DNA of 64,000 nucleotides from GWE2-42-39 sp963668595. Lineage in GTDB: Bacteria; Bacteroidota; Bacteroidia; Bacteroidales; Prolixibacteraceae. The position numbers and the translations under genes were made by a program. The stretch lies in assembly GCA_963668595.1 (NCBI GenBank), contig OY764876.1:4092001-4156000 (forward strand). The letters run 5' to 3'. A model generated the notes under the pieces. The model was not told the DNA's origin, made no database searches, and worked only from the letters and a program-made list of their open reading frames with translations. Positions 8,670 through 15,961 of this stretch are shown here, one piece after another. Position 1 is the stretch's first letter; every line of letters starts with the position of its first letter.

Positions 8670-8677
8670 GCAAAAGT
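8670..8677 (-). promoter_or_regulatory. Bacteroidota -7 box for the TM1266-hydG unit
   Basis: On the minus strand the sequence reads TACTTTTG, a full match to TAnnTTTG. No strong -33 TTTG is seen at the best spacing. It would start transcription near 8664, about 150 bases before the TM1266-like ATG. Confidence 0.5.
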
Positions 8678-8803
8678 AAACGCTTTTGTTGAATGAAAAG
8701 CTGAGAGATGTCGGCTTTTTATTTTTTGCTTCAATCATTCGCTTTTTTGTTTTGTTGAAAAAGGCCAACAACATGATCTGCGACATGCGATTGCCGGTCA
8801 TGC

Positions 8804-8955
8804 TGTCAGCCTGTCAGCATAGGCGGATAGTATGTTTTTGTCAGGTAATCAGTTTCTTTTGTGTGCCGATTGTCATTTGTGGCATGACGAGAAGGCAAAA
8901 ATGTCGTTTCTTTCATGCTGCATCCGATATATTCCCCTTTGGCATAAATTCTGAT
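8804..8955 (+). promoter_or_regulatory. TGTCAG repeats and -24/-12-like element upstream of groES
   Basis: TGTCAG occurs at 8804-8809, 8812-8817 and 8839-8844, with TGTCAT at 8871. About 100 bases downstream, TTGGCATAAATTCTGAT (8939-8955) resembles a sigma-54 promoter, with GG and GA ten bases apart where the consensus has GG and GC. Clustered upstream repeats plus such an element would fit enhancer-dependent control of the chaperonin operon. No CIRCE inverted repeat (TTAGCACTC/GAGTGCTAA) is present. The remaining bases between 8680 and 9007 hold no gene I can support. Confidence 0.3.
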
Positions 8956-9007
8956 ACGGAGGGGGATGTCAAAATAAATATGTCTAACAAATTAAATAAC
9001 TCAAGAA

Positions 9008-9286
9008 ATGTCAGAATTGAAAGGTAAAATTCTTGCAGGGAAGATTTTAGTTCAACCTCAGGAAGCTGAAAAGAAAACAGCAAGCGGTATTATTATTCCA
9101 GACTCGGTAAAAGAAAAACCACAGGTAGGAAAAGTGGTATTGGTAGGTGCCGATAAAAAAGATGAGCCCATGCAGTTGAAAGCTGGCGATACTGTTTTTT
9201 ACGGAAAATATTCCGGTACTGAATTGAATATCGATGGTACAGATTACCTGCTGATGTCGCAAACTGATGTGTTGTACATTATTTAA
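9008..9286 (+). CDS. groES: Co-chaperonin GroES
   Basis: The 92-residue protein caps the GroEL ring to enclose folding substrates. It shows GKILVQPQEAEKKTASGIIIPD, containing the mobile-loop region, followed by KEKPQVGKVV, the roof segment, and the GDTVFYGKYSGTE strand; the length is standard. The ATG at 9008 gives MSELKGKIL. groEL follows after 33 bases, so the two form the usual bicistronic unit. Control is presumably from the region upstream that carries the TGTCAG repeats. Confidence 0.97.
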   Translation: MSELKGKILAGKILVQPQEAEKKTASGIIIPDSVKEKPQVGKVVLVGADKKDEPMQLKAGDTVFYGKYSGTELNIDGTDYLLMSQTDVLYII

Positions 9287-9319
9287 TTGATTAGTAAACT
9301 TCATTAAACATTTTAGAAA

Positions 9320-10951
9320 ATGGCTAAAGAAATTAAATTCAATATTGAAGCAAGAGATTTGCTGAAAAAAGGCGTTGACCAATTGGCTGATGCAGTAAAA
9401 GTAACTTTGGGTCCTAAAGGCCGCAATGTGGTGATCGAGAAAAAATTCGGTGCTCCGCAAATCACCAAAGATGGTGTTACAGTGGCCAAAGAAATCGAGT
9501 TGAAAGATCCGTATGAAAATATTGGCGCACAGATGGTAAAAGAAGTGGCCAGCAAAACTGGTGACGACGCTGGTGACGGAACAACCACCGCAACCGTGTT
9601 GACTCAGTCAATTGTTGGTGTTGGTTTGAAAAACGTAACTGCGGGTGCCAATCCAATGGATTTGAAACGTGGAATCGATAAAGCAGTTGCAAAAGTAGTT
9701 CAGAACATCAAAGCTCAGGCTCAAAATATTGGCGACGATTTCAGCAAAATTGAACAGGTTGCTAAAATCTCGGCTAACAACGATCAGGAAATTGGTAGCC
9801 TGATTGCTGAAGCAATGGAAAAAGTAAATAAAGAAGGTGTAATTACTGTTGAAGAAGCCAAAGGTACTGAAACATATGTGGATGTAGTAGAAGGTATGCA
9901 GTTCGATCGTGGTTATATTTCTCCTTATTTCGTAACCAATGCCGAAAAAATGGAAGCCGAACTGGATCATCCTTTCATCCTGATTTACGACAAAAAAATC
10001 AGCACCATGAAAGACATGCTTCCTGTGTTGGAACAAACTGCTCAAACAGGTCGTCCGCTGATGATTATTGCTGAAGATGTGGATGGCGAAGCATTGGCTA
10101 CACTGGTGGTTAACCGCCTGCGTGGTTCGCTGAAAGTTTGCGCTGTAAAAGCTCCCGGATTTGGCGATCGTCGTAAAGAAATGCTCGAAGATTTGGCTGT
10201 CCTGACTGGTGGTGCAGTAATTACTGAAGAAAAAGGTATGAAACTGGAAGATACAACTATCGATATGTTGGGTCGCGCTGAAAAAATCACCGTAAACAAA
10301 GAAAATACAACTGTTGTGGCAGGTGCAGGCGATCAGGCTGCTATCGACGCCCGTGTTGGACAAATCAAACGCCAGATTGAAACAACTACTTCGGATTACG
10401 ACCGCGAAAAATTGCAGGAACGTTTGGCTAAATTGGCCGGTGGTGTTGCTGTTCTTTACGTTGGTGCTGCTTCGGAAGTAGAAATGAAAGAGAAAAAAGA
10501 CCGCGTGGACGATGCATTGAGTGCAACACGTGCTGCGGTTGAAGAAGGTATCGTTCCTGGTGGTGGTGTGGCTTACATCCGCGCTATTGCTGCGCTCGAA
10601 AATATGACTGGCGATAACGAAGACGAAACTACTGGTATCGAAATCGTGAAACGTGCCATCGAAGAGCCTCTTCGTCAGATTGTTGCTAACGCTGGCAAAG
10701 AAGGTGCTGTGGTAGTACAAAAAGTTCGCGAAGGAAAAGGCGACTTTGGTTACAATGCCCGCATCGATGAGTACCAGAATTTCTACGAAACTGGTGTTAT
10801 CGATCCAGCTAAAGTAACTCGCGTAGCATTGGAAAATGCGGCTTCTATTGCCGGAATGTTCCTTACTACCGAGTGTGTGTTGGTTGACATCAAAGAAGAT
10901 GCTCCAGCAATGCCTCCTATGGGTGGCGGCGGCATGGGCGGCATGATGTAA
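9320..10951 (+). CDS. groEL: Chaperonin GroEL
   Basis: The 543-residue 60-kDa chaperonin subunit forms the ATP-driven folding cage with GroES. Hallmarks are VTLGPKGRNVVIEKKFG and the ATP-site GDGTTTATVL near residues 86-95, the conserved KAPGFGDRRKEMLEDLA in the apical domain, ALSATRAAVEEGIVPGGGVA in the equatorial domain, and a Gly/Met-rich tail (GGGGMGGMM). Length and tail are standard. It is followed by a good terminator. It is the last core gene before the accessory island. Confidence 0.98.
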   Translation: MAKEIKFNIEARDLLKKGVDQLADAVKVTLGPKGRNVVIEKKFGAPQITKDGVTVAKEIELKDPYENIGAQMVKEVASKTGDDAGDGTTTATVLTQSIVGVGLKNVTAGANPMDLKRGIDKAVAKVVQNIKAQAQNIGDDFSKIEQVAKISANNDQEIGSLIAEAMEKVNKEGVITVEEAKGTETYVDVVEGMQFDRGYISPYFVTNAEKMEAELDHPFILIYDKKISTMKDMLPVLEQTAQTGRPLMIIAEDVDGEALATLVVNRLRGSLKVCAVKAPGFGDRRKEMLEDLAVLTGGAVITEEKGMKLEDTTIDMLGRAEKITVNKENTTVVAGAGDQAAIDARVGQIKRQIETTTSDYDREKLQERLAKLAGGVAVLYVGAASEVEMKEKKDRVDDALSATRAAVEEGIVPGGGVAYIRAIAALENMTGDNEDETTGIEIVKRAIEEPLRQIVANAGKEGAVVVQKVREGKGDFGYNARIDEYQNFYETGVIDPAKVTRVALENAASIAGMFLTTECVLVDIKEDAPAMPPMGGGGMGGMM

Positions 10952-11002
10952 TAGCCGACAGCCAGATTATAGATAATAGACTTTAGAGTCTTAGAATATA
11001 CA

Positions 11003-11036
11003 ACAGCGTGGTAGCAATATCACGCTGTTTTTTTTT
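11003..11036 (+). terminator. groESL terminator
   Basis: ACAGCGTG and CACGCTGT form a perfect eight-base stem around a ten-base loop, followed by a run of about ten T. It lies 50 bases after the groEL stop. Confidence 0.9.
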
Positions 11037-11050
11037 ATGCGATGCTCCTT

Positions 11051-11084
11051 ATTTATCGGACGACTTCGAAGTCGTCCGATAAAT
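11051..11084. repeat. 34-bp perfect palindrome at the left edge of the accessory island
   Basis: ATTTATCGGACGACTTC is followed directly by its exact reverse complement. The core CGGACGACT / AGTCGTCCG is shared with the palindrome at 15791-15829, at the other side of the SIR2-HerA/TAC genes. It resembles REP-like or extragenic palindromes of Bacteroidota, but no RAYT transposase is in the window. There is no T-run after it, and groEL already has a terminator just upstream, so termination is not needed as an explanation. Confidence 0.8.
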
Positions 11085-11385
11085 CGTAGCAGACACCCCG
11101 CTCGAGCCAGTTTTCAAACTGGTGTGATTCATATAATTCTCAGCCTTAGTCTGAATTCTATTTAATTGAGTTTCGCAGAAAGAAGGTGTTTTCTTACGAA
11201 TGATTAATTCATTGAATTAAAAAGTTATGAACAGTAGAAGAATCTTGAATTTTATTCTCAACCCTATGTGAAATGTGGTGGCTTGGATGTCAGAGATTTA
11301 TCTGTTGATAAGTTTTGAGAAAGCAGGAAGGAACAGGACTGGGATTAGGCGTATATTTAGAATATGAATTTTCAAGAAACTAAAA
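11085..11385. other. Intergenic region upstream of the SIR2 gene
   Basis: No gene is seen. It contains a short inverted repeat CCAGTTT/AAACTGG (11107-11122) and AT-rich sequence. Two weak -7-like candidates are present: TAAGTTTTG near 11309 and TATATTTA near 11351. One of these presumably drives the sir2-herA pair. Confidence 0.4.
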
Positions 11386-12585
11386 ATGGCTGACGATAAA
11401 AAGTACATACTCCTGCAAGGTGGAGGATCTTCAATTGCATACAATGACAATGACTGTTTTGTTGATGGTTCGTTAAGAAAAAAGAACGAGTACGACAAAC
11501 CAACTTCCAAGGAAATAGCTGAGGACTTAAAGAAAAAGTTCTATAACGACTTTTTTAAGAAGCATTATAAAAATCTGGTGATTTTAACTGCAGCGGGGAC
11601 TTCATTAGACAACGGAACTAACAAAGGAAAAACCAGGGATCAATTATGGACGTTTTGCGAAAGCAAAATAAATGCCTTCAAAGCAGAAATAGAAGGTGTT
11701 GAAACTAAAGATTTCTTTACGAATAGGGATATCGAGGGGCTACTTTCCTATATCATATTGTATGGGAAAATAACTGAAGCCGAAAAGAAATCAAAGATTA
11801 ATAACCTCAGAAAGGAATTGGAGAAAAAAATCAAAGAAGCATGCGATCTTCAACTAGATAAATCTGCGCCTGCTCCCCACAAAACATTTTTAGATAAGAT
11901 AACTGCAAGGAAGCCGAGTGATCCCAGAGTTCAGATTTTTACCACGAACTATGATACACTTTTTGAGCAGGCGGCTAACGAGGGAGGATTTGTTATTATA
12001 GATGGCTTTTCTTTTACTCATCCGCGCAAATTTTCCGGTAGGTATTTTGATTATGATATTGTACATAGAGAAAAGACCCGCATTAAGCAAGAAGAGAGTT
12101 TTGTTTCAAAAGTATTTCAACTGTATAAGCTTCATGGGTCATTGAATTGGGAAAGAGGTTCTGACAATAGAATAATTCAGAGAGAAAAGACTGATGATCC
12201 ACTAATTATTTATCCTGCTTCTGAAAAATATGAAAGTTCGTATGAGCAACCCTATTTTGAAATGATGTCGAGGTTTCAACAGGCATTGCGAAAAGAGGAA
12301 ACTTTGCTTGTTGTATTAGGCTTTGGGTTTCAGGACAAACATATCCAAAATGTAATTATTGAAGCGGTTGATCAAAATCCAGGGTTTCATCTGGTCATTA
12401 TCAATTATAATACGAATCAGAGCATAGAAACAACGCATCTTGAACAATTCTTTGATAAAGTCGGCAAAATGGAAGTTAAGCGAAAAGTAACTATTCTGTT
12501 TGATACATTTAGTGAATTCACTAAGAATTATCCTGAAAATAAGACATACACCAAACCAGACAACAATGACACCGTTCAGCCATAA
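11386..12585 (+). CDS. SIR2-family NADase of a SIR2-HerA antiphage system
   Basis: A 399-residue protein with a SIR2-like Rossmann fold. It has a GAGTS-type loop read as AAGTSLDNG (residues 69-77), FTTNYDTLFEQ with the conserved Asn187, LHGSLNW with the candidate catalytic His249, and GFGFQD near 311-316. In SIR2-HerA (Nezha-type) systems this subunit depletes NAD+ on phage infection in a large complex with the HerA ATPase. The next gene is a HerA-like ATPase that overlaps this one by 20 bases, and both sizes fit the family. The ATG at 11386 follows an AT-rich stretch. The GAGTS glycine-to-alanine variation is small and does not argue for loss of function. The gene is visibly more A/T-rich than its housekeeping neighbours, consistent with horizontal acquisition. 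Confidence 0.85.
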   Translation: MADDKKYILLQGGGSSIAYNDNDCFVDGSLRKKNEYDKPTSKEIAEDLKKKFYNDFFKKHYKNLVILTAAGTSLDNGTNKGKTRDQLWTFCESKINAFKAEIEGVETKDFFTNRDIEGLLSYIILYGKITEAEKKSKINNLRKELEKKIKEACDLQLDKSAPAPHKTFLDKITARKPSDPRVQIFTTNYDTLFEQAANEGGFVIIDGFSFTHPRKFSGRYFDYDIVHREKTRIKQEESFVSKVFQLYKLHGSLNWERGSDNRIIQREKTDDPLIIYPASEKYESSYEQPYFEMMSRFQQALRKEETLLVVLGFGFQDKHIQNVIIEAVDQNPGFHLVIINYNTNQSIETTHLEQFFDKVGKMEVKRKVTILFDTFSEFTKNYPENKTYTKPDNNDTVQP

Positions 12586-14317
12586 TTATTTTCTGGGTTA
12601 TATAAATGAGGTGACCGCTCAATATGTCAAGATTCATTTTCCTTCATCAAATTTGTTAGATAGGTTTTTACATGAAGGAACTCATTATGCCGGTGGAAAT
12701 GTTGGAAACTTTGTTGTGATTGAAGGAGAAGAATATGGATTCTTGGCTCGAGTCATTGAATTAAACTTGCCGAATAGTGAACGGATTGCTATCAATGAAA
12801 AGGCAATTCACCACGATGACACAGAATTTCATCCATCGGGGAAAGCGGAACTCCTGTTGAGTTTTAGTGTGTATAATCCTGAAAAAACAGAGAAGACCAT
12901 TTCAAAATATCCGTCAATTGGAGCAAAAGTATATGCTTGTTCGGATGAGCAGATTGAAACATACGTGGAAGAGTTCGGAAAAAAAGAAGACGAGCACAAT
13001 AATGTTTATGCCGAAATTGGAAAACTAACATCAAATGATGCGAAATGTAAAGTTTCGTTGAACGCCTTATTTGGACGGCATTGTGCTGTTGTTGGAACAA
13101 CAGGAGGTGGTAAGAGTTGGACGGTAGCAAAGCTGATCGAGTCAATAATAAATGAAACAAATAACAAGGTAATATTAATTGATGCTACTGGAGAGTATGC
13201 CAACCTCACAAAAAACTCAATTGAGATTGGTGATGGAAATAATATTTTTCACTACTCGCAACTTACAATTGATGAATTGTATTATTTATTAAAGCCATCT
13301 TCAAAAACTCAGGTGCCAAAATTGATGGAAGCAATTAGATCTTTGAAAATCGTAAAACTACTAAATGGCAGTTCCTTAGAAAAAAAGATTGATGCTCAAA
13401 CAACAGTAGTGACCAAGATAGAAAATGATCTAGTAATTAAGAAGGATTCAGACAAAAGACCTTTCGAGGCTTTTTATTATAAAAACATCTCAAACATTGA
13501 AGATAGATATTGTGATTTCAATTTTGAAAAACTACCATATCAGATTACGCAGGAGTGTATTTGGGATAGTGCATCAGAGGGTTTTGGACAAAATAGAGTA
13601 GAGATTCCCACCAAGTGGGGTGGTCGAAATGAAACAGAAGTTTCACATTGTGTGAGTTTAATCTCAAGAGTAAATAATCTTCTAAGTACTGACGAATACA
13701 ACAAAATATTTGGTTTTAAGAGTGGAAAAGGTGAGAATGATTTGACAAACGTTATTGACAATTTTGTTGAAAAAGGGAATGGCTTACTTAGGTTGAATTT
13801 TGCCAATGTAAGTTTTGATTTTCAGGTCAGAGAAATTTTGGTGAATGCGATTGGTAAATATTTGCTTGAAAAAGCACGCAATGATTCGTTTTCGGAATCG
13901 CCTTTGATTATTATAATGGATGAAGCTCATCAATTTTTAAACAAGTCAATTAAAGATGAGTATTTTGATGCAAAGCAATTGGATGCTTTTGATTTGATCG
14001 CGAAAGAATGTCGAAAATATGGATTATTCCTGTGCTTAGCTACCCAAATGCCTCGTGATATACCAATTGGAACGCTAAGTCAGATGGGAACTTTTATCGT
14101 TCATCGATTAATTAATGAACAAGACAAGAAGGCAATTGAGAATGCGGCATCATCGGCCAACAGAAGCGCATTGTCATTTTTGCCAATTCTCGGAGAAGGT
14201 GAGGCTTTGCTCGTTGGTGTAGACTTTCCGATGCCGTTGCTGATTAAAATCAATGCTCCGGATAAAAAACCGGAATCGAATACGCCAAGGTTAAAGAAGA
14301 AAAATACTGAAAGGTAG
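12566..14317 (+). CDS. HerA-like ATPase of a SIR2-HerA antiphage system
   Basis: A 583-residue DUF87/HerA-type ring ATPase. An N-terminal HAS-barrel-like region is followed by Walker A GTTGGGKS (177-184), LIDATGEYA, and Walker B LIIIMDEAHQF (Asp452, Glu453). A LATQMPRDIP segment then resembles the sensor region of HerA/FtsK ATPases. The ATG at 12566 is chosen over an in-frame TTG at 12500 because it leaves only a 20-base overlap with the SIR2 gene. Partnered with the SIR2 NADase it is expected to form the hexameric scaffold that controls, or is controlled by, NAD+ cleavage; a translocase or helicase role is known for the family. No nuclease (NurA) gene is adjacent, which separates it from DNA-repair HerA-NurA pairs. 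Confidence 0.85.
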   Translation: MTPFSHNYFLGYINEVTAQYVKIHFPSSNLLDRFLHEGTHYAGGNVGNFVVIEGEEYGFLARVIELNLPNSERIAINEKAIHHDDTEFHPSGKAELLLSFSVYNPEKTEKTISKYPSIGAKVYACSDEQIETYVEEFGKKEDEHNNVYAEIGKLTSNDAKCKVSLNALFGRHCAVVGTTGGGKSWTVAKLIESIINETNNKVILIDATGEYANLTKNSIEIGDGNNIFHYSQLTIDELYYLLKPSSKTQVPKLMEAIRSLKIVKLLNGSSLEKKIDAQTTVVTKIENDLVIKKDSDKRPFEAFYYKNISNIEDRYCDFNFEKLPYQITQECIWDSASEGFGQNRVEIPTKWGGRNETEVSHCVSLISRVNNLLSTDEYNKIFGFKSGKGENDLTNVIDNFVEKGNGLLRLNFANVSFDFQVREILVNAIGKYLLEKARNDSFSESPLIIIMDEAHQFLNKSIKDEYFDAKQLDAFDLIAKECRKYGLFLCLATQMPRDIPIGTLSQMGTFIVHRLINEQDKKAIENAASSANRSALSFLPILGEGEALLVGVDFPMPLLIKINAPDKKPESNTPRLKKKNTER

Positions 14318-14463
14318 ATATTGGGACTGATAGGGGAGTGTGGGAGATTCACAAAATTATTAAAGGTAATAAGCATGAAGCTGGATGTTAGCGATAGAGA
14401 CTAAAAGTTCCCCACTTAATAAAATTGAATTTCAATAAAAATATATTTATAAATAATTGTTTG

Positions 14464-14498
14464 TAAATTTGAAATAATTAATCAATAGCTTAACTTTG
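14464..14498 (+). promoter_or_regulatory. Two candidate -7 boxes for the TAC module
   Basis: TAAATTTG (14464-14471) and TAACTTTG (14491-14498) both match TAnnTTTG. The second has TTTG (14468-14471) as a -33 element at a 19-base spacing, an excellent Bacteroidota promoter, but it ends on the G of the proposed GTG start codon. If it is used, the toxin start must lie downstream; if the first is used, the GTG has a leader of about 20 bases. Confidence 0.5.
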
Positions 14499-14914
14499 TG
14501 GCTCGAAAAGTAAACAAATATAATACGGAGGCGTTTAAAGAAGCATTGCCGGAGCTTCAAAATTCGACAGTTGAAATTTATATTGATGCAGAGAATTTGA
14601 AAAAGTTTCAGGAAATAGCAGAAGTATTGAAGCAGGCAGGAGCAAAGAAAGTCAGACGATTAATGGCAGTTATTCTGAAAAATGAATATCACGAACAAAT
14701 TTATAAGAAAGAAGAGGGCGACGTTACCGCTATTAAGCTGATGGCAGGCAAAGCCGGAAATCAGAACTACCGCATTTATTGCAGGGAGATTTATAAGGAA
14801 GGTAAAAAAGTTGTACTTATTACTCCGCACATTAAGAAGGTGCAGAAGAATCAACAAGATCAAACGATTATCAACATCATTCAAACCATAAAAACATACG
14901 ACTATGAGTTCTAA
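14498..14914 (+). CDS. RelE/HigB-like toxin of a toxin-antitoxin-chaperone (TAC) module
   Basis: A 138-residue protein from the GTG at 14498 (MARKVNKYNT). The C-terminal half, with VTAIKLMAGKAGNQNYRI and then GKKVVLITPHIKKVQKN, resembles the core strands and the YRI..KK.. pattern of RelE/HigB/ParE-superfamily toxins, which are typically 90-120 residues. The extra N-terminal 40 residues may be genuine or may reflect a start that is really further downstream, since a promoter box overlaps this GTG. It overlaps the antitoxin gene by eleven bases, and a SecB-like gene follows. That order is the reason for the TAC call. HigB-type toxins cut ribosome-bound mRNA. I cannot verify catalytic residues with confidence, so the toxin assignment rests partly on context. 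Confidence 0.6.
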   Translation: MARKVNKYNTEAFKEALPELQNSTVEIYIDAENLKKFQEIAEVLKQAGAKKVRRLMAVILKNEYHEQIYKKEEGDVTAIKLMAGKAGNQNYRIYCREIYKEGKKVVLITPHIKKVQKNQQDQTIINIIQTIKTYDYEF

Positions 14915-15320
14915 AGATCAACAAATCATGAAGGAACTGGAATCTTTATTGAACTTCGAAAATGAAAATGAGAAGCTCGAACTAGAGGCCGAATTGCTTC
15001 ACCTGAAATTTGTAGGTGTGATTGAAGAGTTGATGGAACAGGAAAATATCAGCAAAGCCGAACTGGCCGAAAAGCTTTCAACTTCGAAAAGTTATATTAC
15101 CCAATTGTTCTCAGGCGATAAGCTTTTTAATATGAAAACGCTGGTTAAATTGCAACGAGCCTTGGATTTCAACTTTAAAATAGATACCGATCGGAAAAAA
15201 CCATTTTTTAATGTAGTTGAATGCAATAAATTCAGAAAGCGTTTTGGTCTTGATCTGGTGAAAACCGGTGAAGGTGCAAAATATCCATTGGGCGAAATTC
15301 GTAAAAAATTAATAGCGTAA
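14904..15320 (+). CDS. XRE-family antitoxin (HigA-like) with C-terminal extension, TAC module
   Basis: A 138-residue protein with a central helix-turn-helix (about residues 35-90: LTTE-like sequence read here as ENISKAELAEKLSTSKSYI followed by TQLFSGDKLFNMKTL). It is flanked by an acidic N-terminal helix and a 48-residue C-terminal extension (KIDTDRKKPFFNVV to the end). In HigBA-SecB TAC systems the antitoxin carries a C-terminal chaperone-addiction segment that makes it unstable unless bound by the SecB-like chaperone. The extension here is in the right place and of a similar size, but its function is inferred. It overlaps the upstream toxin gene (ATG at 14904) and ends five bases before the chaperone gene, indicating one operon. 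It probably represses the promoter near 14491. Confidence 0.75.
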   Translation: MSSKDQQIMKELESLLNFENENEKLELEAELLHLKFVGVIEELMEQENISKAELAEKLSTSKSYITQLFSGDKLFNMKTLVKLQRALDFNFKIDTDRKKPFFNVVECNKFRKRFGLDLVKTGEGAKYPLGEIRKKLIA

Positions 15321-15325
15321 GAGGT

Positions 15326-15784
15326 ATGCAGGTTCAAAAATCTCCTTTACTACTCGAAGAAGTATTTATTATTGCCAGCAATATTATTTCGATTCCCGAA
15401 ACAGAAGAATCGACAGTGCCGCTCAATGGTTTTGGTATTGACGTGGATTTTGATATTTATACCAATGAGCAGGATGCAGATGTCCGCAGAGTGGTGGTAA
15501 GCATTTCTGGTAATGATCCTGAAAATCCGACTCCTGGGTATTGCTTCAGCATTGTAGCTCAGGGAACTTTTAACTACGATAAGGAGTCGAAAATAAAGAA
15601 AAAAGATAAAGATATATTGCTTACTCATTCGGCTATTCCGATTGTGATTGGCCAAATTCGGAGTTATCTCTCCATGCTGACAGCTTTAGGTCCATTCGGA
15701 TCGTACTTATTGCCAAGTATAGATATGAATCACTTACTGGCATCAAAGAATATAGAAAAAGCAGATACAGAAAAGGAATCATGA
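15326..15784 (+). CDS. SecB-like chaperone of the TAC module
   Basis: A 152-residue protein. The middle and end resemble SecB: GYCFSIVAQGTF (about 71-82) corresponds to the strand preceding the last helices. IPIVIGQIRSYLSMLTA followed by LGPFGSYLLPSIDMNHLL (about 104-138) corresponds to SecB's ILFPYARE..ISxxxxRGxFPxxxLxPxxFxxL. In TAC operons such as the Mycobacterium tuberculosis HigB1-HigA1-Rv1957 system and the phage-defence CmdTAC system, the SecB-like protein stabilises the antitoxin. Placement directly after the XRE gene (five-base gap) fits exactly. It could instead be a stray export chaperone, but genuine SecB genes are not normally found in this context. It is immediately followed by the right-hand palindrome. 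Confidence 0.75.
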   Translation: MQVQKSPLLLEEVFIIASNIISIPETEESTVPLNGFGIDVDFDIYTNEQDADVRRVVVSISGNDPENPTPGYCFSIVAQGTFNYDKESKIKKKDKDILLTHSAIPIVIGQIRSYLSMLTALGPFGSYLLPSIDMNHLLASKNIEKADTEKES

Positions 15785-15790
15785 TTGCTT

Positions 15791-15829
15791 TTAATTAGTC
15801 GGACGACTCAAAGTCGTCCGACTAATTAA
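15791..15829. repeat. 39-bp palindrome at the right edge of the accessory island
   Basis: TTAATTAGTCGGACGACT (15791-15808) and its exact reverse complement (15812-15829) are separated by CAA. The CGGACGACT core is shared with the 11051-11084 palindrome. It begins seven bases after the SecB-like stop and could act as a terminator, although there is no proper T-run. Confidence 0.8.
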
Positions 15830-15898
15830 TGCTCTATTGTAACCGTTGAGTCAACAAGATTGTAGTAGCGGTGATTTAATTGTTCCCTGAAACAAAAA

Positions 15899-15925
15899 AT
15901 GGGCTTCGGAAGTACCGAAACCCAT
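15899..15925 (-). terminator. ppiD terminator
   Basis: TGGGCTTCGG and CCGAAACCCA form a stem with one mismatch around AAGTA. On the minus strand it is followed by ATTTTTTG. It lies about 40 bases past the ppiD stop. Confidence 0.75.
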
Positions 15926-15961
15926 TCAATATTTTGTGCGGACGATCCGCAGTGTAATCTA

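Noticed and set aside
8780..9007. Possible CIRCE element or HrcA control of groESL
   Set aside because: No TTAGCACTC/GAGTGCTAA inverted repeat is present.
9608..10720. A 370-codon open frame on the minus strand inside groEL
   Set aside because: Its composition (Phe/Ser/Asn-rich, low complexity) and complete overlap with a strongly conserved groEL mark it as an antisense artefact of groEL codon usage.
12500..12565. TTG start giving a 22-residue longer HerA-like protein
   Set aside because: It would overlap the SIR2 gene by 86 bases; the ATG at 12566 is the more usual type of start and leaves a short overlap.
13000..14317. HerA as part of a DNA-repair HerA-NurA pair
   Set aside because: No NurA-type nuclease is adjacent; the partner is a SIR2 protein overlapping by 20 bases.
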